From Sulfurimonas sp. (GTDB lineage Bacteria > Campylobacterota > Campylobacteria > Campylobacterales > Sulfurimonadaceae): 64,000 nucleotides of DNA. The stretch spans positions 1 through 64,000 of the forward strand of contig NZ_JALXBK010000107.1 in the NCBI RefSeq assembly GCF_026991475.1, in the 5' to 3' direction. Under the pieces are notes generated by a model. It searched no databases. It was not told the DNA's origin and saw nothing but the letters and a program-made list of their open reading frames with translations. Positions within the stretch are counted from its first letter, which is position 1, and every line of letters starts with the position of its first letter. Below are positions 42,407-52,707 of the stretch, piece by piece. Position numbers and translations under genes: made by a program.

Positions 42407-43618
42407 ATGATTGATTTTAAAGCATTAGCAAAAGAGTATGGTACACCTCTTTATGTTTATGATTTTGACTATATGAGCGCACAATACACAAAATTAAAAG
42501 AGGCATTTCGTGGACGAAAATCCATTGTTGCCTATGCCGTTAAAGCAAATTCAAACCTTAGTGTTATCAAGCACTTTGCAAAGATGGGTAGTGGGGCAGA
42601 TTGTGTCTCTATTGGAGAAGTGCGTCGTGCATTCATGGCAGGTATTCCTGCATATAAAATTATTTTTTCTGGTGTAGGAAAGAGTGATGAAGAGATTCGC
42701 GAAGCAATTGAGAAAGATATTTTATATATTAATGTTGAGAGTGATGCAGAACTTCAAAGAGTTGAAGCAATAGCAATAGAGTTAGATACAAAAGCACGGA
42801 TAAGTATTCGTGTAAATCCAAATATTGACCCTCAAACACACCCTTATATCTCTACAGGATTACATGACAATAAATTTGGAGTGGATCTCTCAACTGCAAA
42901 ACGAATGTATATTCAAGCAAATAATTCTGAAAATTTAGATCCTGTAGGTATCCATTTTCATATTGGTTCGCAGCTTACACAGCTCCAACCAATCCGAGAA
43001 GCAGCAGAGATTGTGGCAGATTTAATCCGTTCACTTGAAGCTCTTGATATAGAGTTAAAATTCTTTGATGTTGGTGGTGGACTTGGTATTAAGTATGATG
43101 ATGAAGTGACCATTGAGCCTTATGATTATGCGCAGGCAATATTAGGAACACTTACTGGACTTGATTTGACTATTTTATGTGAGCCAGGAAGATTTTTAAC
43201 TGCAAATGCAGGCTATTTTGTAACAAAAGTTTTATATGAAAAACAAAATGGTGAGAAGAAATTTGTAGTGGTTGATGGCGCAATGAATGACTTACTCCGT
43301 CCCTCTCTTTATGGTGCATATCATGAAATAAAAGCGTTAAGTGATTCAAAAGAGGAGCTAAGAGAGGTAGACATCGTTGGACCTGTTTGTGAAAGTGGAG
43401 ACTTTTTTGCAAAAGATTATGCACTGCCTCCGCTTAAAGGTGGTGAACTGCTTGTTATTAAAAGTGCTGGTGCTTATGGTTTTGGTATGGGAAGCAACTA
43501 TAATACACGTGGTAGAAGTGCTGAAGTCGCAGTTGAAAACTCTCAAGCAAGGCTCATTAGAAGACGAGAAAATTTTGAAGACCTCATAGCGCTTGAAACA
43601 GAATTTTTAGAGGATTAA
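42407..43618 (+). CDS. lysA: Diaminopimelate decarboxylase
   Basis: YGTPLYVYDFDYM, VAYAVKANSNLSVI, HFHIGSQLTQL, FDVGGGLGIKYDDE, VGPVCESGDFFA. Confidence 0.97.
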   Translation: MIDFKALAKEYGTPLYVYDFDYMSAQYTKLKEAFRGRKSIVAYAVKANSNLSVIKHFAKMGSGADCVSIGEVRRAFMAGIPAYKIIFSGVGKSDEEIREAIEKDILYINVESDAELQRVEAIAIELDTKARISIRVNPNIDPQTHPYISTGLHDNKFGVDLSTAKRMYIQANNSENLDPVGIHFHIGSQLTQLQPIREAAEIVADLIRSLEALDIELKFFDVGGGLGIKYDDEVTIEPYDYAQAILGTLTGLDLTILCEPGRFLTANAGYFVTKVLYEKQNGEKKFVVVDGAMNDLLRPSLYGAYHEIKALSDSKEELREVDIVGPVCESGDFFAKDYALPPLKGGELLVIKSAGAYGFGMGSNYNTRGRSAEVAVENSQARLIRRRENFEDLIALETEFLED

Positions 43619-43620
43619 AT

Positions 43621-44412
43621 TTGTATTTTATAGATGTTCAAGGTACTCTTATCAGCGATGAAGATAAATCTCCAATACATGGAAGTATAGAGTTTATTGA
43701 GTATCTTAATACTCAAAATATTCCCTATATGGTGATTACAAATAACACCAAATGTGCGTCGCTTGATTTTTATGAGTATTTGAAATCTATAGGTTTTAAT
43801 TTCTCTTATGAGAAGTATCTTGATCCTTTAATGATACTTGAATCGCGTGTCCAAAAAGAGGCAGTTGCCGCTTATGGTGCAACGCAATTTTTAAATACTT
43901 TGCAAAAAATGGGCTATCTCTTAGATTATAAAAATCCAAAAACGGTGCTTATTGCAATTAAAGAGGATTTTTGTGCTGATGAATATGCGCAGATGATAGA
44001 TTTTTTACTTAGTGGTGCGAAGCTTGTTGGTATGCATGAGACATCAATTTATGCAAAAAACAACAAACGCTATCCTGGTGTAGGTGCAATACTCAAAATG
44101 CTTGCATTTGCTACGTCTTGTTCTTATGAAGTTGTTGGCAAGCCAAGCGTTAGCTTTTATGAAGAGGCACTAAGGCGCTTACGAGTTCAAGATAAGGGTG
44201 CTGCGTTTGAGAAAATTACAATCATTAGTGATGATGTGACTGGTGATTTAGGTGGCGCAAAAGAGCTTGGTATGCAAACTCTTTTTGTGACAAGTGGAAA
44301 GTATAAAAATGCACAAGAGATAGTTCCTTCGCTCGAAGATGCCCTCAAACCAGATTTGATTAAAACAGATATGTATGATGTTTTGCAAAGTATAAATGGA
44401 GTAAGCATATGA
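43621..44412 (+). CDS. NagD-like HAD hydrolase
   Basis: FIDVQGTLISDEDKSPIHGSIEFIEYL, VITNNTKCAS, VVGKPSVSFYEEAL, ISDDVTGDLGGAKELGM. Confidence 0.85.
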   Translation: MYFIDVQGTLISDEDKSPIHGSIEFIEYLNTQNIPYMVITNNTKCASLDFYEYLKSIGFNFSYEKYLDPLMILESRVQKEAVAAYGATQFLNTLQKMGYLLDYKNPKTVLIAIKEDFCADEYAQMIDFLLSGAKLVGMHETSIYAKNNKRYPGVGAILKMLAFATSCSYEVVGKPSVSFYEEALRRLRVQDKGAAFEKITIISDDVTGDLGGAKELGMQTLFVTSGKYKNAQEIVPSLEDALKPDLIKTDMYDVLQSINGVSI

Positions 44413-45491
44413 AAACTTTAGATGAATGCCGTGTAGCTATTGATGCCTTAGATAATGAGATGCTAGAGTTGCTAAACAAGCGTATGAGTGTTGTTGAGCG
44501 TGTTGGAGAGATAAAAAAAGAGACAGGCGGCGCAATTTATAGACCTGAGCGAGAAAAAGCAATTATTGAGCGTCTTAACAGGCTCAATGAAGAGCAAAAA
44601 GGTCTTTTAAATAAAAGTGCTATTGAAGCGATATTTTTAGAGATTTTTGCTGTTGCAAGAAACTTAGAACTACCAGAACGCATTGCCTACCTTGGACCAG
44701 AGGGAAGTTTTACCCATCAAGCAGCAGAGAGCCGTTTTGGTGCTATGAGTGATTATCTTTCGCTTAATTCCATTGCATCTGTTTTTAAAACTTTAGAGTC
44801 AAAGCGTGCAAAATTTGCAGTAGTGCCTATTGAAAATTCCCGTGATGGCATTGTGGGCGAGACGCTTGATCTGCTTGCAAAAAGTTCTGTAAAAATTGTA
44901 GCAGAATTATATATGCCTATACATATTTCATTTGCTACTAAGGCACAAAAGCTTGAAGATATTAAGAAAATTTATTCTAAAGACAAAGGATTTGGGCAGT
45001 GTCGAGAGTTTTTGTCTGAACATGGTTTTGTAGATGTTGAACAGATTCCTGTAGAGTCCACGGCAAAGGCTGCAATTTTAGCAGCACAAGATGAAAACGC
45101 AGCAGCAATTTGTTCTCATATTGCTGCAAAACTCTATAGTGTGCCTACTCTTTTTGCAAATATAGAAGACTCGGTTGATAATACAACCCGTTTTGTCATT
45201 TTAAGTGATTTTAAAAATGCGATAAGTGGTGAAGATAAAACTTCTATTTTAGTGCGTTTAAAAGATGCTGTTGAGGCTGGTTCGTTGGTGCATTTCTTAC
45301 AAGATTTTGATAGAGAAAATATAAATTTATCTAAAATAGAGTCGAGACCTTCTCGAGATAAAAATGGTTTTGGATATTGGTTTTATATAGATTTTTATGG
45401 TCATATTGATGAGAAGAGAATAAAAGAAATAGTAGAAAAACATGCTGAGGAAGTAACTTGGCTTGGAAGTTATGTAAAGGGTGAAGATTGA
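44409..45491 (+). CDS. pheA: Bifunctional chorismate mutase/prephenate dehydratase
   Basis: N-terminal chorismate mutase; [48 protein letters not shown] domain. Confidence 0.95.
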   Translation: MKTLDECRVAIDALDNEMLELLNKRMSVVERVGEIKKETGGAIYRPEREKAIIERLNRLNEEQKGLLNKSAIEAIFLEIFAVARNLELPERIAYLGPEGSFTHQAAESRFGAMSDYLSLNSIASVFKTLESKRAKFAVVPIENSRDGIVGETLDLLAKSSVKIVAELYMPIHISFATKAQKLEDIKKIYSKDKGFGQCREFLSEHGFVDVEQIPVESTAKAAILAAQDENAAAICSHIAAKLYSVPTLFANIEDSVDNTTRFVILSDFKNAISGEDKTSILVRLKDAVEAGSLVHFLQDFDRENINLSKIESRPSRDKNGFGYWFYIDFYGHIDEKRIKEIVEKHAEEVTWLGSYVKGED

Positions 45492-46582
45492 AATTTAATA
45501 CAAAATTAGAGAGTATTGAGACTTATGAAGCTGGAAAGCCAATAGAGCTAGTAGTTCGTGAGTTTGGTATAGAGCCAAAAGATATAGTAAAGCTTGCCTC
45601 AAATGAGAATCCTTATGGATGTTCTATAAAGGTACAGCAAGCTGTTGGTGATATAGTGCAAAATATGGCACTTTATCCTGATGACTCTATGATGAAATTG
45701 AAAAATGCACTTACAAAAAAATATGATATTTTAGATGAAAATCTTATTATTGGAAGTGGTAGCGATCAAGTAATTGAGTTTATTATGCATGCAAAAGCAG
45801 ATGAAAATGCAAAAATACTTATAAATAGTGTTACTTTTGCTATGTATGAGATTTATGCAAAACATGTTGGTGCAGAGGTTATTCGTACAACTTCACAAGA
45901 GCATAATTTGGATGAATTTTACACTCTTTATAAGAAAGAAAATCCAGATATTATCTTTTTATGTACACCAAATAATCCGACAGGTGATGCCCTAAACGCA
46001 GTAGATATGATGGAATTTTTAGAAAAAATTGACAGTGATACACTTGTAGTAGTTGATGGTGCTTATATGGAATATGGGGCATTTAAAGATGAGTCTAAAA
46101 GTGTTTCACCAAAAGAACTTATAGAAAAATTTGATAATGTTATCTATTTGGGAACATTCTCTAAGGCGTATGGACTTGGTGGTATGCGTGTAGGGTATGG
46201 TATTTCAAGTGCAAATATTATTAAAGAACTTTACAAATTACGACCTCCTTTTAATATTACAACACTTTCATTAGAAGCGGCCAGCATAGCACTTGAAGAT
46301 GAAGAATTTGTAAACAATTGTATCGCTTTAAGTTTTGAGGAGATGAAACGCTATGAAGAGTTTGCAAAAGAGCAAAAAATAGATATAATTGAGAGTTATA
46401 CAAATTTTGTTACGCTTCTTCTAAATGCAGACCAAGACTCTACTACACTTTCTGATGCACTTTTAAGACGAGGTATGATTGTTAGAAATCTTAAAGGCTA
46501 TGGAATGAATGCTATTCGTGTAACAGTTGGAACAAAAGAACAAAATGATCGCTTTTTTGCCCTTTGCTCTGAATTATTATAA
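45488..46582 (+). CDS. hisC: Histidinol-phosphate aminotransferase
   Basis: [47 protein letters not shown]. Confidence 0.93.
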   Translation: MKFNTKLESIETYEAGKPIELVVREFGIEPKDIVKLASNENPYGCSIKVQQAVGDIVQNMALYPDDSMMKLKNALTKKYDILDENLIIGSGSDQVIEFIMHAKADENAKILINSVTFAMYEIYAKHVGAEVIRTTSQEHNLDEFYTLYKKENPDIIFLCTPNNPTGDALNAVDMMEFLEKIDSDTLVVVDGAYMEYGAFKDESKSVSPKELIEKFDNVIYLGTFSKAYGLGGMRVGYGISSANIIKELYKLRPPFNITTLSLEAASIALEDEEFVNNCIALSFEEMKRYEEFAKEQKIDIIESYTNFVTLLLNADQDSTTLSDALLRRGMIVRNLKGYGMNAIRVTVGTKEQNDRFFALCSELL

Positions 46583-46600
46583 ATTTAATATGAGAAATTA

Positions 46601-48319
46601 ATGGATTTTAAAGTACTTTTTTCACAGTTATCAGTTTTGTATGCAAAGCTTACGAAACAACAAAAAATGATTATAGCTGCTGCTATTGTTGGTATAGTCG
46701 CATTTTTGATTTTTTTGGTTGTTTATACTGCAAAGAAGAGTGCAGATGATAATTATAAAGTTTTATTTGATTCTTTAAGTTCAAAAGATGCTGCTAAAGT
46801 TATTGCACAACTTGAAAAAGATGGTATATCTTATAAGGTAGGAGATAATAATACTATAAAAGTACCTAAAAATGTTGTTTATAAAGAGAGAATAACAATT
46901 GCAGCACAAGGTATTCCAAAAGATAATGGTGTCGGTTTTGAACTTTTTAATAAACAAGAGTTTGGGGCAACGAGTTTTGATCAAAATATTAAAAAACTTC
47001 GTGCCTTAGAGGGTGAACTTGCTCGTACAATTACTGCACTTGCTCCAGTTGAACATGCAACGGTAAACTTGGCACTTCCAAAAGAGACACTTTTTGTTGA
47101 AAAACAAGCTGATCCTACTGCTTCAGTAATGGTTACTCTTGTTGAAGACAGAACATTGAGTAGAAAACAGATACGTGGTATTAAAAATCTTGTTGCTGCC
47201 TCGGTACCAAGACTTACAGTTTCAAATGTAATGTTAGTAAGTAGTGATGGTCTGACACTAGGTGATGATGATGAACTCTCTCAAATGGATGAACTCTCTG
47301 TTGTACAACAGCATTATAAACTCAAAGAAGAACGTAAAAAACAGCAAAAAATTATTGATGTTATCGCTCCATTTGTTGGTGGTAGAAAAAAAGTTGTTGC
47401 ACAGGTAAGTATTGAGTTTGATTTTTCTGTTAAAAATTCTACTTCAGAGAGTTATGACCCTGAAAATGTTGTAAGAAGTGAACAGACAAGTGAGGTAAAG
47501 AGAGAAGGCTTTTCTCCAAAACAGGTTGGAGGAGTTCCTGGTACTGTAAGTAATATTGGTCCAGTACAAGGGCTAAATGCTAAAAAAAGTATCCAAAAGT
47601 ACTCAAAAAGTACAGGCACTACAAACTATGAAGTGGGTAAAACAGTAAGCACAACGAAAAGCCAATTTGCACGTGTGAAAAGAATTACAGCAGCAGTGGT
47701 GGTAGATGGTAAATATAAAACAAAAATAGGTAAAGATGGTAAATCTACGGGTGAGTTAGAATATGTTCCTCTTGATAAAGCCGATATTGATGCCCTTACC
47801 GCACTTGCAAGTAGATCAATTGGTATAGATAAAGCCAGGGGCGATAAAATAACTGTTCAAAATTTACAGTTTGATAGAGGAAACAGTGTAAAACCAAATA
47901 GTGTAGATGAAGCGCTCACCTTTACACAAACTTATATTGCACCATTCTCTGAGCTATTTAAGTATATTTTTGTCTTGCTTTTACTCTTAATTCTTTATAA
48001 AAAAGTTATTGCTCCATTTGCAGATAAAATGCTTGAAGTCTCCAAAGAAGATGAAGAACTGCAAGCTCCATCATTAGATATTGAAGATGATGAGGAAGAT
48101 GATTTGGTTGAAAAAGTGCAGGCTATGCGTAAAAAAGTTGAAGACCAGTTAGGTATGAACTCTAATTTTGATGAAGATAGTCTCAAACATGAGGTTATAC
48201 TGGAAAAAGTTAAAAATATGGCAGAAGAAGCTCCTGAAGAGGTAGCATCACTTTTAGAAGCGCTTTTGAGCGAAGAAGCAGAGATTCCTACTTCAAATAG
48301 TAAGACGGAGAAAAAATAA
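46601..48319 (+). CDS. fliF: Flagellar M-ring protein FliF
   Basis: YKVLFDSLSSKDAAKVIAQLEKDGISYK; FELFNKQEFGATSFDQNIKKLRALEGELARTI. Confidence 0.97.
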   Translation: MDFKVLFSQLSVLYAKLTKQQKMIIAAAIVGIVAFLIFLVVYTAKKSADDNYKVLFDSLSSKDAAKVIAQLEKDGISYKVGDNNTIKVPKNVVYKERITIAAQGIPKDNGVGFELFNKQEFGATSFDQNIKKLRALEGELARTITALAPVEHATVNLALPKETLFVEKQADPTASVMVTLVEDRTLSRKQIRGIKNLVAASVPRLTVSNVMLVSSDGLTLGDDDELSQMDELSVVQQHYKLKEERKKQQKIIDVIAPFVGGRKKVVAQVSIEFDFSVKNSTSESYDPENVVRSEQTSEVKREGFSPKQVGGVPGTVSNIGPVQGLNAKKSIQKYSKSTGTTNYEVGKTVSTTKSQFARVKRITAAVVVDGKYKTKIGKDGKSTGELEYVPLDKADIDALTALASRSIGIDKARGDKITVQNLQFDRGNSVKPNSVDEALTFTQTYIAPFSELFKYIFVLLLLLILYKKVIAPFADKMLEVSKEDEELQAPSLDIEDDEEDDLVEKVQAMRKKVEDQLGMNSNFDEDSLKHEVILEKVKNMAEEAPEEVASLLEALLSEEAEIPTSNSKTEKK

Positions 48320-49347
48320 TGGCTACATTGACCCCACAACTGCAAGCTTCATTTGATGAAATGTCTATCGCAGAGAAGATTGCTATTCTTCTTTTACAGC
48401 TTGGTGAAGATGCGACTTCTGCTATTTTTTCAAATATGAGTGTTGATAGTATTACAGAAATATCAAAATATATTGCAACAAATACGACAATAGATAAAGC
48501 GATTGCTACTGCTGTTCTTGAAGAGTTTCATGCAATTTTTCAATCTGGGCAGTTTATTACTTCTGGTGGTATGGAGTATGCCAGAGAATTACTTTATAGA
48601 ACACTTGGACAGGATGAGGCAAAAAAGATTTTGGACAAACTCTCAAAAAGTATGCAAAATACACAAAATTTTGCCTATCTTTCTAAGATTAAGCCACAAC
48701 AACTTTCAGATTTTATTGTGAATGAACATCCTCAAACAATTGCGCTTATTCTAGCACATATGGATCCAACTGAAGCGGCTGATACTTTACAATATTTTCC
48801 AGATGAACTTAGAAGTGAAGTGGCTATGCGTATGGCAAAACTTGGAGATATATCTCCTTCAGTTATTAAGCGTGTTTCAGCAGTTCTTGAATCAAAACTT
48901 GAATCTCTTGCTTCATATAAAGTTGAAGTTGGTGGTACGAGAGCTGTTGCAGATATTTTCAATCGTCTTGGCGCGAAAAACTCTAAGGCGACACTTGCAA
49001 ATATAGAGCAGGTAGATGAAGAGTTGGCGACGAAAATTAAAGAGATGATGTTTACATTTGAAGATATTGTTTCGCTTGACAAGACCGCAATTACAGAGAC
49101 GCTTAAAGCTGTTGATAAAGCAGAACTGATGTTAGCACTCAAATCTTCTCCAGAAGAGTTGAAAGAGAAATTTTTCTCTGCTATGAGTGAGAGAGCACGT
49201 GAAGCATTCATTGAAGAGATGCAATTCCTTGGTGCTGTAAAAATGAAAGAGGTTGAAGCGGCACAAAGAAAAATTGTTGAAGTTGTGAATCAACTTGCAG
49301 AAGCAGGAACAATCCAAATGGGTTCAACCGAAGAGATGATAGAGTAG
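48319..49347 (+). CDS. fliG: Flagellar motor switch protein FliG
   Basis: EKIAILLLQLGEDATSAIFSNM; NEHPQTIALILAHMDPTEAADTLQYFP; C-terminal charged region. Confidence 0.97.
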   Translation: MATLTPQLQASFDEMSIAEKIAILLLQLGEDATSAIFSNMSVDSITEISKYIATNTTIDKAIATAVLEEFHAIFQSGQFITSGGMEYARELLYRTLGQDEAKKILDKLSKSMQNTQNFAYLSKIKPQQLSDFIVNEHPQTIALILAHMDPTEAADTLQYFPDELRSEVAMRMAKLGDISPSVIKRVSAVLESKLESLASYKVEVGGTRAVADIFNRLGAKNSKATLANIEQVDEELATKIKEMMFTFEDIVSLDKTAITETLKAVDKAELMLALKSSPEELKEKFFSAMSERAREAFIEEMQFLGAVKMKEVEAAQRKIVEVVNQLAEAGTIQMGSTEEMIE

Positions 49348-49351
49348 TAAA

Positions 49352-50128
49352 ATGGCAACTATAATTACAGGCGACTCAATCGAAAAACACAATGTTGATA
49401 AGTATAATTTTAAGGTAATTGCACTCGGTGCAAATGATGAGGCTGAGCAGAGTCCACAATATACTTCAGAGAATCATCCAAAAGCAAGAGTGACAGATGT
49501 AGATTCTAGTGCACTTTCACAAAGTTCTAAAGATTCTCTTATTGAGTCATTAATGCAAAAGACTGATGATATGTCATCAAATTTTATTAAACTGCAAATG
49601 AAGCTTGAAGCAAAAGAAGAAGAGCATGTAAATGAGCTAAAAAAAGCAAAAGAAGAGGCCTTTGCTGAAGGTATGAAAGCTGGAGAAGCAAAGGCGATGG
49701 AAGATATTGATAAAAATCTCAATGTTAAATTGACTCTTTTAGAAGATTCCATTAAAAAATTAGATACAAGTGCCCAAGAGTTTGCGAGTGCCTTAGAGGG
49801 AATTAAAAATGAGTTGGTAGTTGCAGCACTTGATATTTCTAAAGAGGTTCTCAAGGTAGAATTGAGTGAAAATTCTGCAGAGGTGGCAAAGGTTCTCTCT
49901 GATGAACTTATTAAAGAACTGCAGTCAGCTTCAAAAATAGAATTAAAAATAAATCCAAAAGATTATGCATCAGTGTCAGAACATTTAGGATCACTACAAA
50001 ATGTAAAAGTTCTCTCAGATAGTGCAGTAAGTGAGGGTGGTGTTATTGTGATGAGTGATGCTGGAAATATAGATGCACAAATATCAAAACGATTCCAAAG
50101 AGTAAAAAAGGCAGCTTTAGGTGAGTAA
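49352..50128 (+). CDS. fliH: Flagellar assembly protein FliH
   Basis: AEGMKAGEAKAMED; VVAALDISKEVLKVEL; operon position. Confidence 0.9.
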   Translation: MATIITGDSIEKHNVDKYNFKVIALGANDEAEQSPQYTSENHPKARVTDVDSSALSQSSKDSLIESLMQKTDDMSSNFIKLQMKLEAKEEEHVNELKKAKEEAFAEGMKAGEAKAMEDIDKNLNVKLTLLEDSIKKLDTSAQEFASALEGIKNELVVAALDISKEVLKVELSENSAEVAKVLSDELIKELQSASKIELKINPKDYASVSEHLGSLQNVKVLSDSAVSEGGVIVMSDAGNIDAQISKRFQRVKKAALGE

Positions 50129-51956
50129 AAGAGTTGATGTAAAAACAAAATCACCAGCAGAGTTAGAAGAACTTTGTAGTGATATAAGAGATAAAATTTT
50201 AAAAGTTGTAAGTAAAAATGGTGGGCATTTAAGTTCTACTTTGGGCGCAACTGAGATAATAGTTGCCATGCACAAAGTTTTTGATTCCCAAAAAGATCCC
50301 TTTATCTTTGATGTTTCTCATCAGTCTTATGCGCATAAATTGCTTACAGGCAGATGGGATGAGTTTGAAACTCTTCGTCAATTTAATGGAATATGCGGCT
50401 ACACAAAGCCAAGTGAAAGTAGTGATGATTATTTTGTAGCAGGGCATAGTTCTACTTCTATCTCTTTAGGTGTTGGTGCAGCAAAGGCGATAGCACTAAA
50501 AGGAGAAGAAGATTCTAGGATTCCTGTAGTACTTATTGGTGATGGTTCTATGACTGCGGGGATGGTTTATGAAGCTTTAAATGAGCTAGGTGATAGAAAA
50601 TACCCTATGATTATCATTTTGAATGATAATGAGATGAGTATATCAAAACCAATAGGTGCTATGAGTAGAATCTTAAGTTCAGCAATGGCTTCGCCACTTT
50701 ACCAGCGTTTTAAGAAAAATACTGAAAGTTTTGTAGATAATTTTGGTGAGAGTGCGCGTTATTTGGCAAAGCGTATGGAAGAGTCATTTAAGCTGATTAC
50801 TCCTGGTGTCCTCTTTGAAGAGATGGGAATTGATTATATTGGTCCTGTGGATGGGCATAACCTTACACAACTGATTGATATTATGCAGACGGCAAAGAGC
50901 TTGAAAAAACCTGTACTCATTCATGCGCAAACACTCAAAGGTAAAGGTTATGAAATAGCAGAGGGACACGAAGAGAAGTGGCATGGTGTTGGTCCTTTTG
51001 ATATAAAAGATGGACACTCTCTTAAAAAAGCTTCTCTCAAAAGTGCGACACAAATATATACAGAGTCTCTTTTGCATTTGTGTGAGCATAATGATAAAAT
51101 CGTAGGTGTAACAGCGGCAATGCCAAGTGGTACAGGGCTTTCTCCTCTTATGGAAAAATATCCTAATAGATTTTGGGATGTAGCAATTGCAGAACAACAT
51201 GCGGTAACATCTATGTCAGCATTAGCAAAAGAGGGATTTAAACCATTTTGTACGATTTACTCTACATTTTTACAGCGTGCTTATGATCAGGTTATTCATG
51301 ATGCTTGTATAATGGATCTGCCAATTGTTTTTGCACTTGATCGTGCTGGAATTGTTGGAGAAGATGGTGAAACACATCAGGGTGTTTTTGATGTTAGTTT
51401 TTTACGAGCTATTCCAAATATGACACTCTTTGCTCCACGCGATGAAAAAAGTTTTCATCAGGCAATGGCGTTTGCTGCGACGTACGAGCATCCTTGTTCT
51501 TTGCGTTATCCAAGAGGTTCTTTTATAGAGAGTGTTTTGCCAGAATCTGCTGCGTTTGAGCTTGCAAAAGCACAACTGCTTGTAGAAAATGATAGCAATA
51601 TTCTCTTTATAGGATATGGCAATGGAGTAGGGCGTGCATATGAAACTGCTAAAGAGTTGGATGAAAAAGTTGCTCTACTTGATTTACGTTTTGTAAAACC
51701 ACTTGATGAGCAGATGCTGAAAACTCTTGCACAAAAACAGAAAAAATGGTTTGTTTTTAGTGACACGGCAAAAAGTGGCGGTGTTGGTTCTGCTATTTTA
51801 GAGTTCTTAGCAAAAGAGAAAATAATGGATGTTTCTGTGGAGAGTTTTGAGTATGATGATGCGTTTATTACGCATGGAAATACAAAAGTGATTGAAGAGT
51901 CTCTTGCTTTGCTCCCTATACAACTTGCACAGCGAGTAAAAGCTTCAATCCTTTAG
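50121..51956 (+). CDS. dxs: 1-deoxy-D-xylulose-5-phosphate synthase
   Basis: GGHLSSTLGATEIIVAMHKVFD, DVSHQSYAHKLLTGR, GDGSMTAGMVYEALNE, LILNDNEMSIS-like segment, AEQHAVTSMSALA. Confidence 0.97.
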   Translation: MSKRVDVKTKSPAELEELCSDIRDKILKVVSKNGGHLSSTLGATEIIVAMHKVFDSQKDPFIFDVSHQSYAHKLLTGRWDEFETLRQFNGICGYTKPSESSDDYFVAGHSSTSISLGVGAAKAIALKGEEDSRIPVVLIGDGSMTAGMVYEALNELGDRKYPMIIILNDNEMSISKPIGAMSRILSSAMASPLYQRFKKNTESFVDNFGESARYLAKRMEESFKLITPGVLFEEMGIDYIGPVDGHNLTQLIDIMQTAKSLKKPVLIHAQTLKGKGYEIAEGHEEKWHGVGPFDIKDGHSLKKASLKSATQIYTESLLHLCEHNDKIVGVTAAMPSGTGLSPLMEKYPNRFWDVAIAEQHAVTSMSALAKEGFKPFCTIYSTFLQRAYDQVIHDACIMDLPIVFALDRAGIVGEDGETHQGVFDVSFLRAIPNMTLFAPRDEKSFHQAMAFAATYEHPCSLRYPRGSFIESVLPESAAFELAKAQLLVENDSNILFIGYGNGVGRAYETAKELDEKVALLDLRFVKPLDEQMLKTLAQKQKKWFVFSDTAKSGGVGSAILEFLAKEKIMDVSVESFEYDDAFITHGNTKVIEESLALLPIQLAQRVKASIL

Positions 51957-52673
51957 AAAAATAATACCGCTAAACCTACCTGTCTCTTTTTCTGCTCGGT
52001 AGGAGTAGAAGTTTGTGGTGTTACAGGCAGTGCAAAGTGGTGCTGTTTCTATATTTTCTTTTTGTATGCCTGCGTTTAAAAGTTGCGTTTGGAGTATTTT
52101 TTGAATATTTAAAAAGTAGCTATTATCTCTTTTTTGGATGGCATATTCAAGATCTAATTTTTTTGTTTCATCAAATATCTCTTCTCCTACTTCATAACAA
52201 CATTGATGAATATTTGGACCGATACTTACATAGATGTTTTCAGGTTTTGCGTGAAAATTATTTACAAATACATCTACAACATTTTGACTTATATTAGAAA
52301 ATGCACCTGCACGACCTGCGTGGGCTACTCCAATAGTTTTTTTCTCTTTATCATAAAAAAGCAGGGGTGCGCAGTCTGCTACCATAACCATTAAAGGTAT
52401 GTTCTTTTTATTTGTGACAAGGGCATCACAAGTAGGAGGCGTTTCAAAGCTGTCATTTTCATCGATGATTTTGACTGCGTTTGAGTGAATTTGCTTCATA
52501 TGAACGACTGTTTTACAGTCATATTTTAGCTCTTGTGCTAAGTGTTGATGATTGGCAATGACTTCTTCTATTTTATCATTAACATGAAAGGCAAGGTTTT
52601 TACTATGCTTTGTTGTGTAACAGTGTCTGATGTCAGAGAATGCATTTAATAATTTACTTTGATAAAATTTCAT
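51945..52673 (-). CDS. pgeF: Polyphenol oxidase/laccase-domain (YfiH) family protein
   Basis: VVHMKQIHSNAVKIID, CDALVTNKKNIPLMVMVADCAPLLFYD, GVAHAGRAGAF, SIGPNIHQCCYEVGEEIF. Start likely ATG 52673. Confidence 0.9.
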   Translation of the reverse strand: MKFYQSKLLNAFSDIRHCYTTKHSKNLAFHVNDKIEEVIANHQHLAQELKYDCKTVVHMKQIHSNAVKIIDENDSFETPPTCDALVTNKKNIPLMVMVADCAPLLFYDKEKKTIGVAHAGRAGAFSNISQNVVDVFVNNFHAKPENIYVSIGPNIHQCCYEVGEEIFDETKKLDLEYAIQKRDNSYFLNIQKILQTQLLNAGIQKENIETAPLCTACNTTNFYSYRAEKETGRFSGIIFLKD

Positions 52674-52707
52674 ATAATGATTATAACATAATGGATGGAG
52701 AGTATTT

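Noticed and set aside
48732-49211. 159-aa minus-strand ORF inside fliG, similar case at 49474..49854 in fliH
   Set aside because: Ser/Leu-rich antisense shadows of well-supported flagellar genes.
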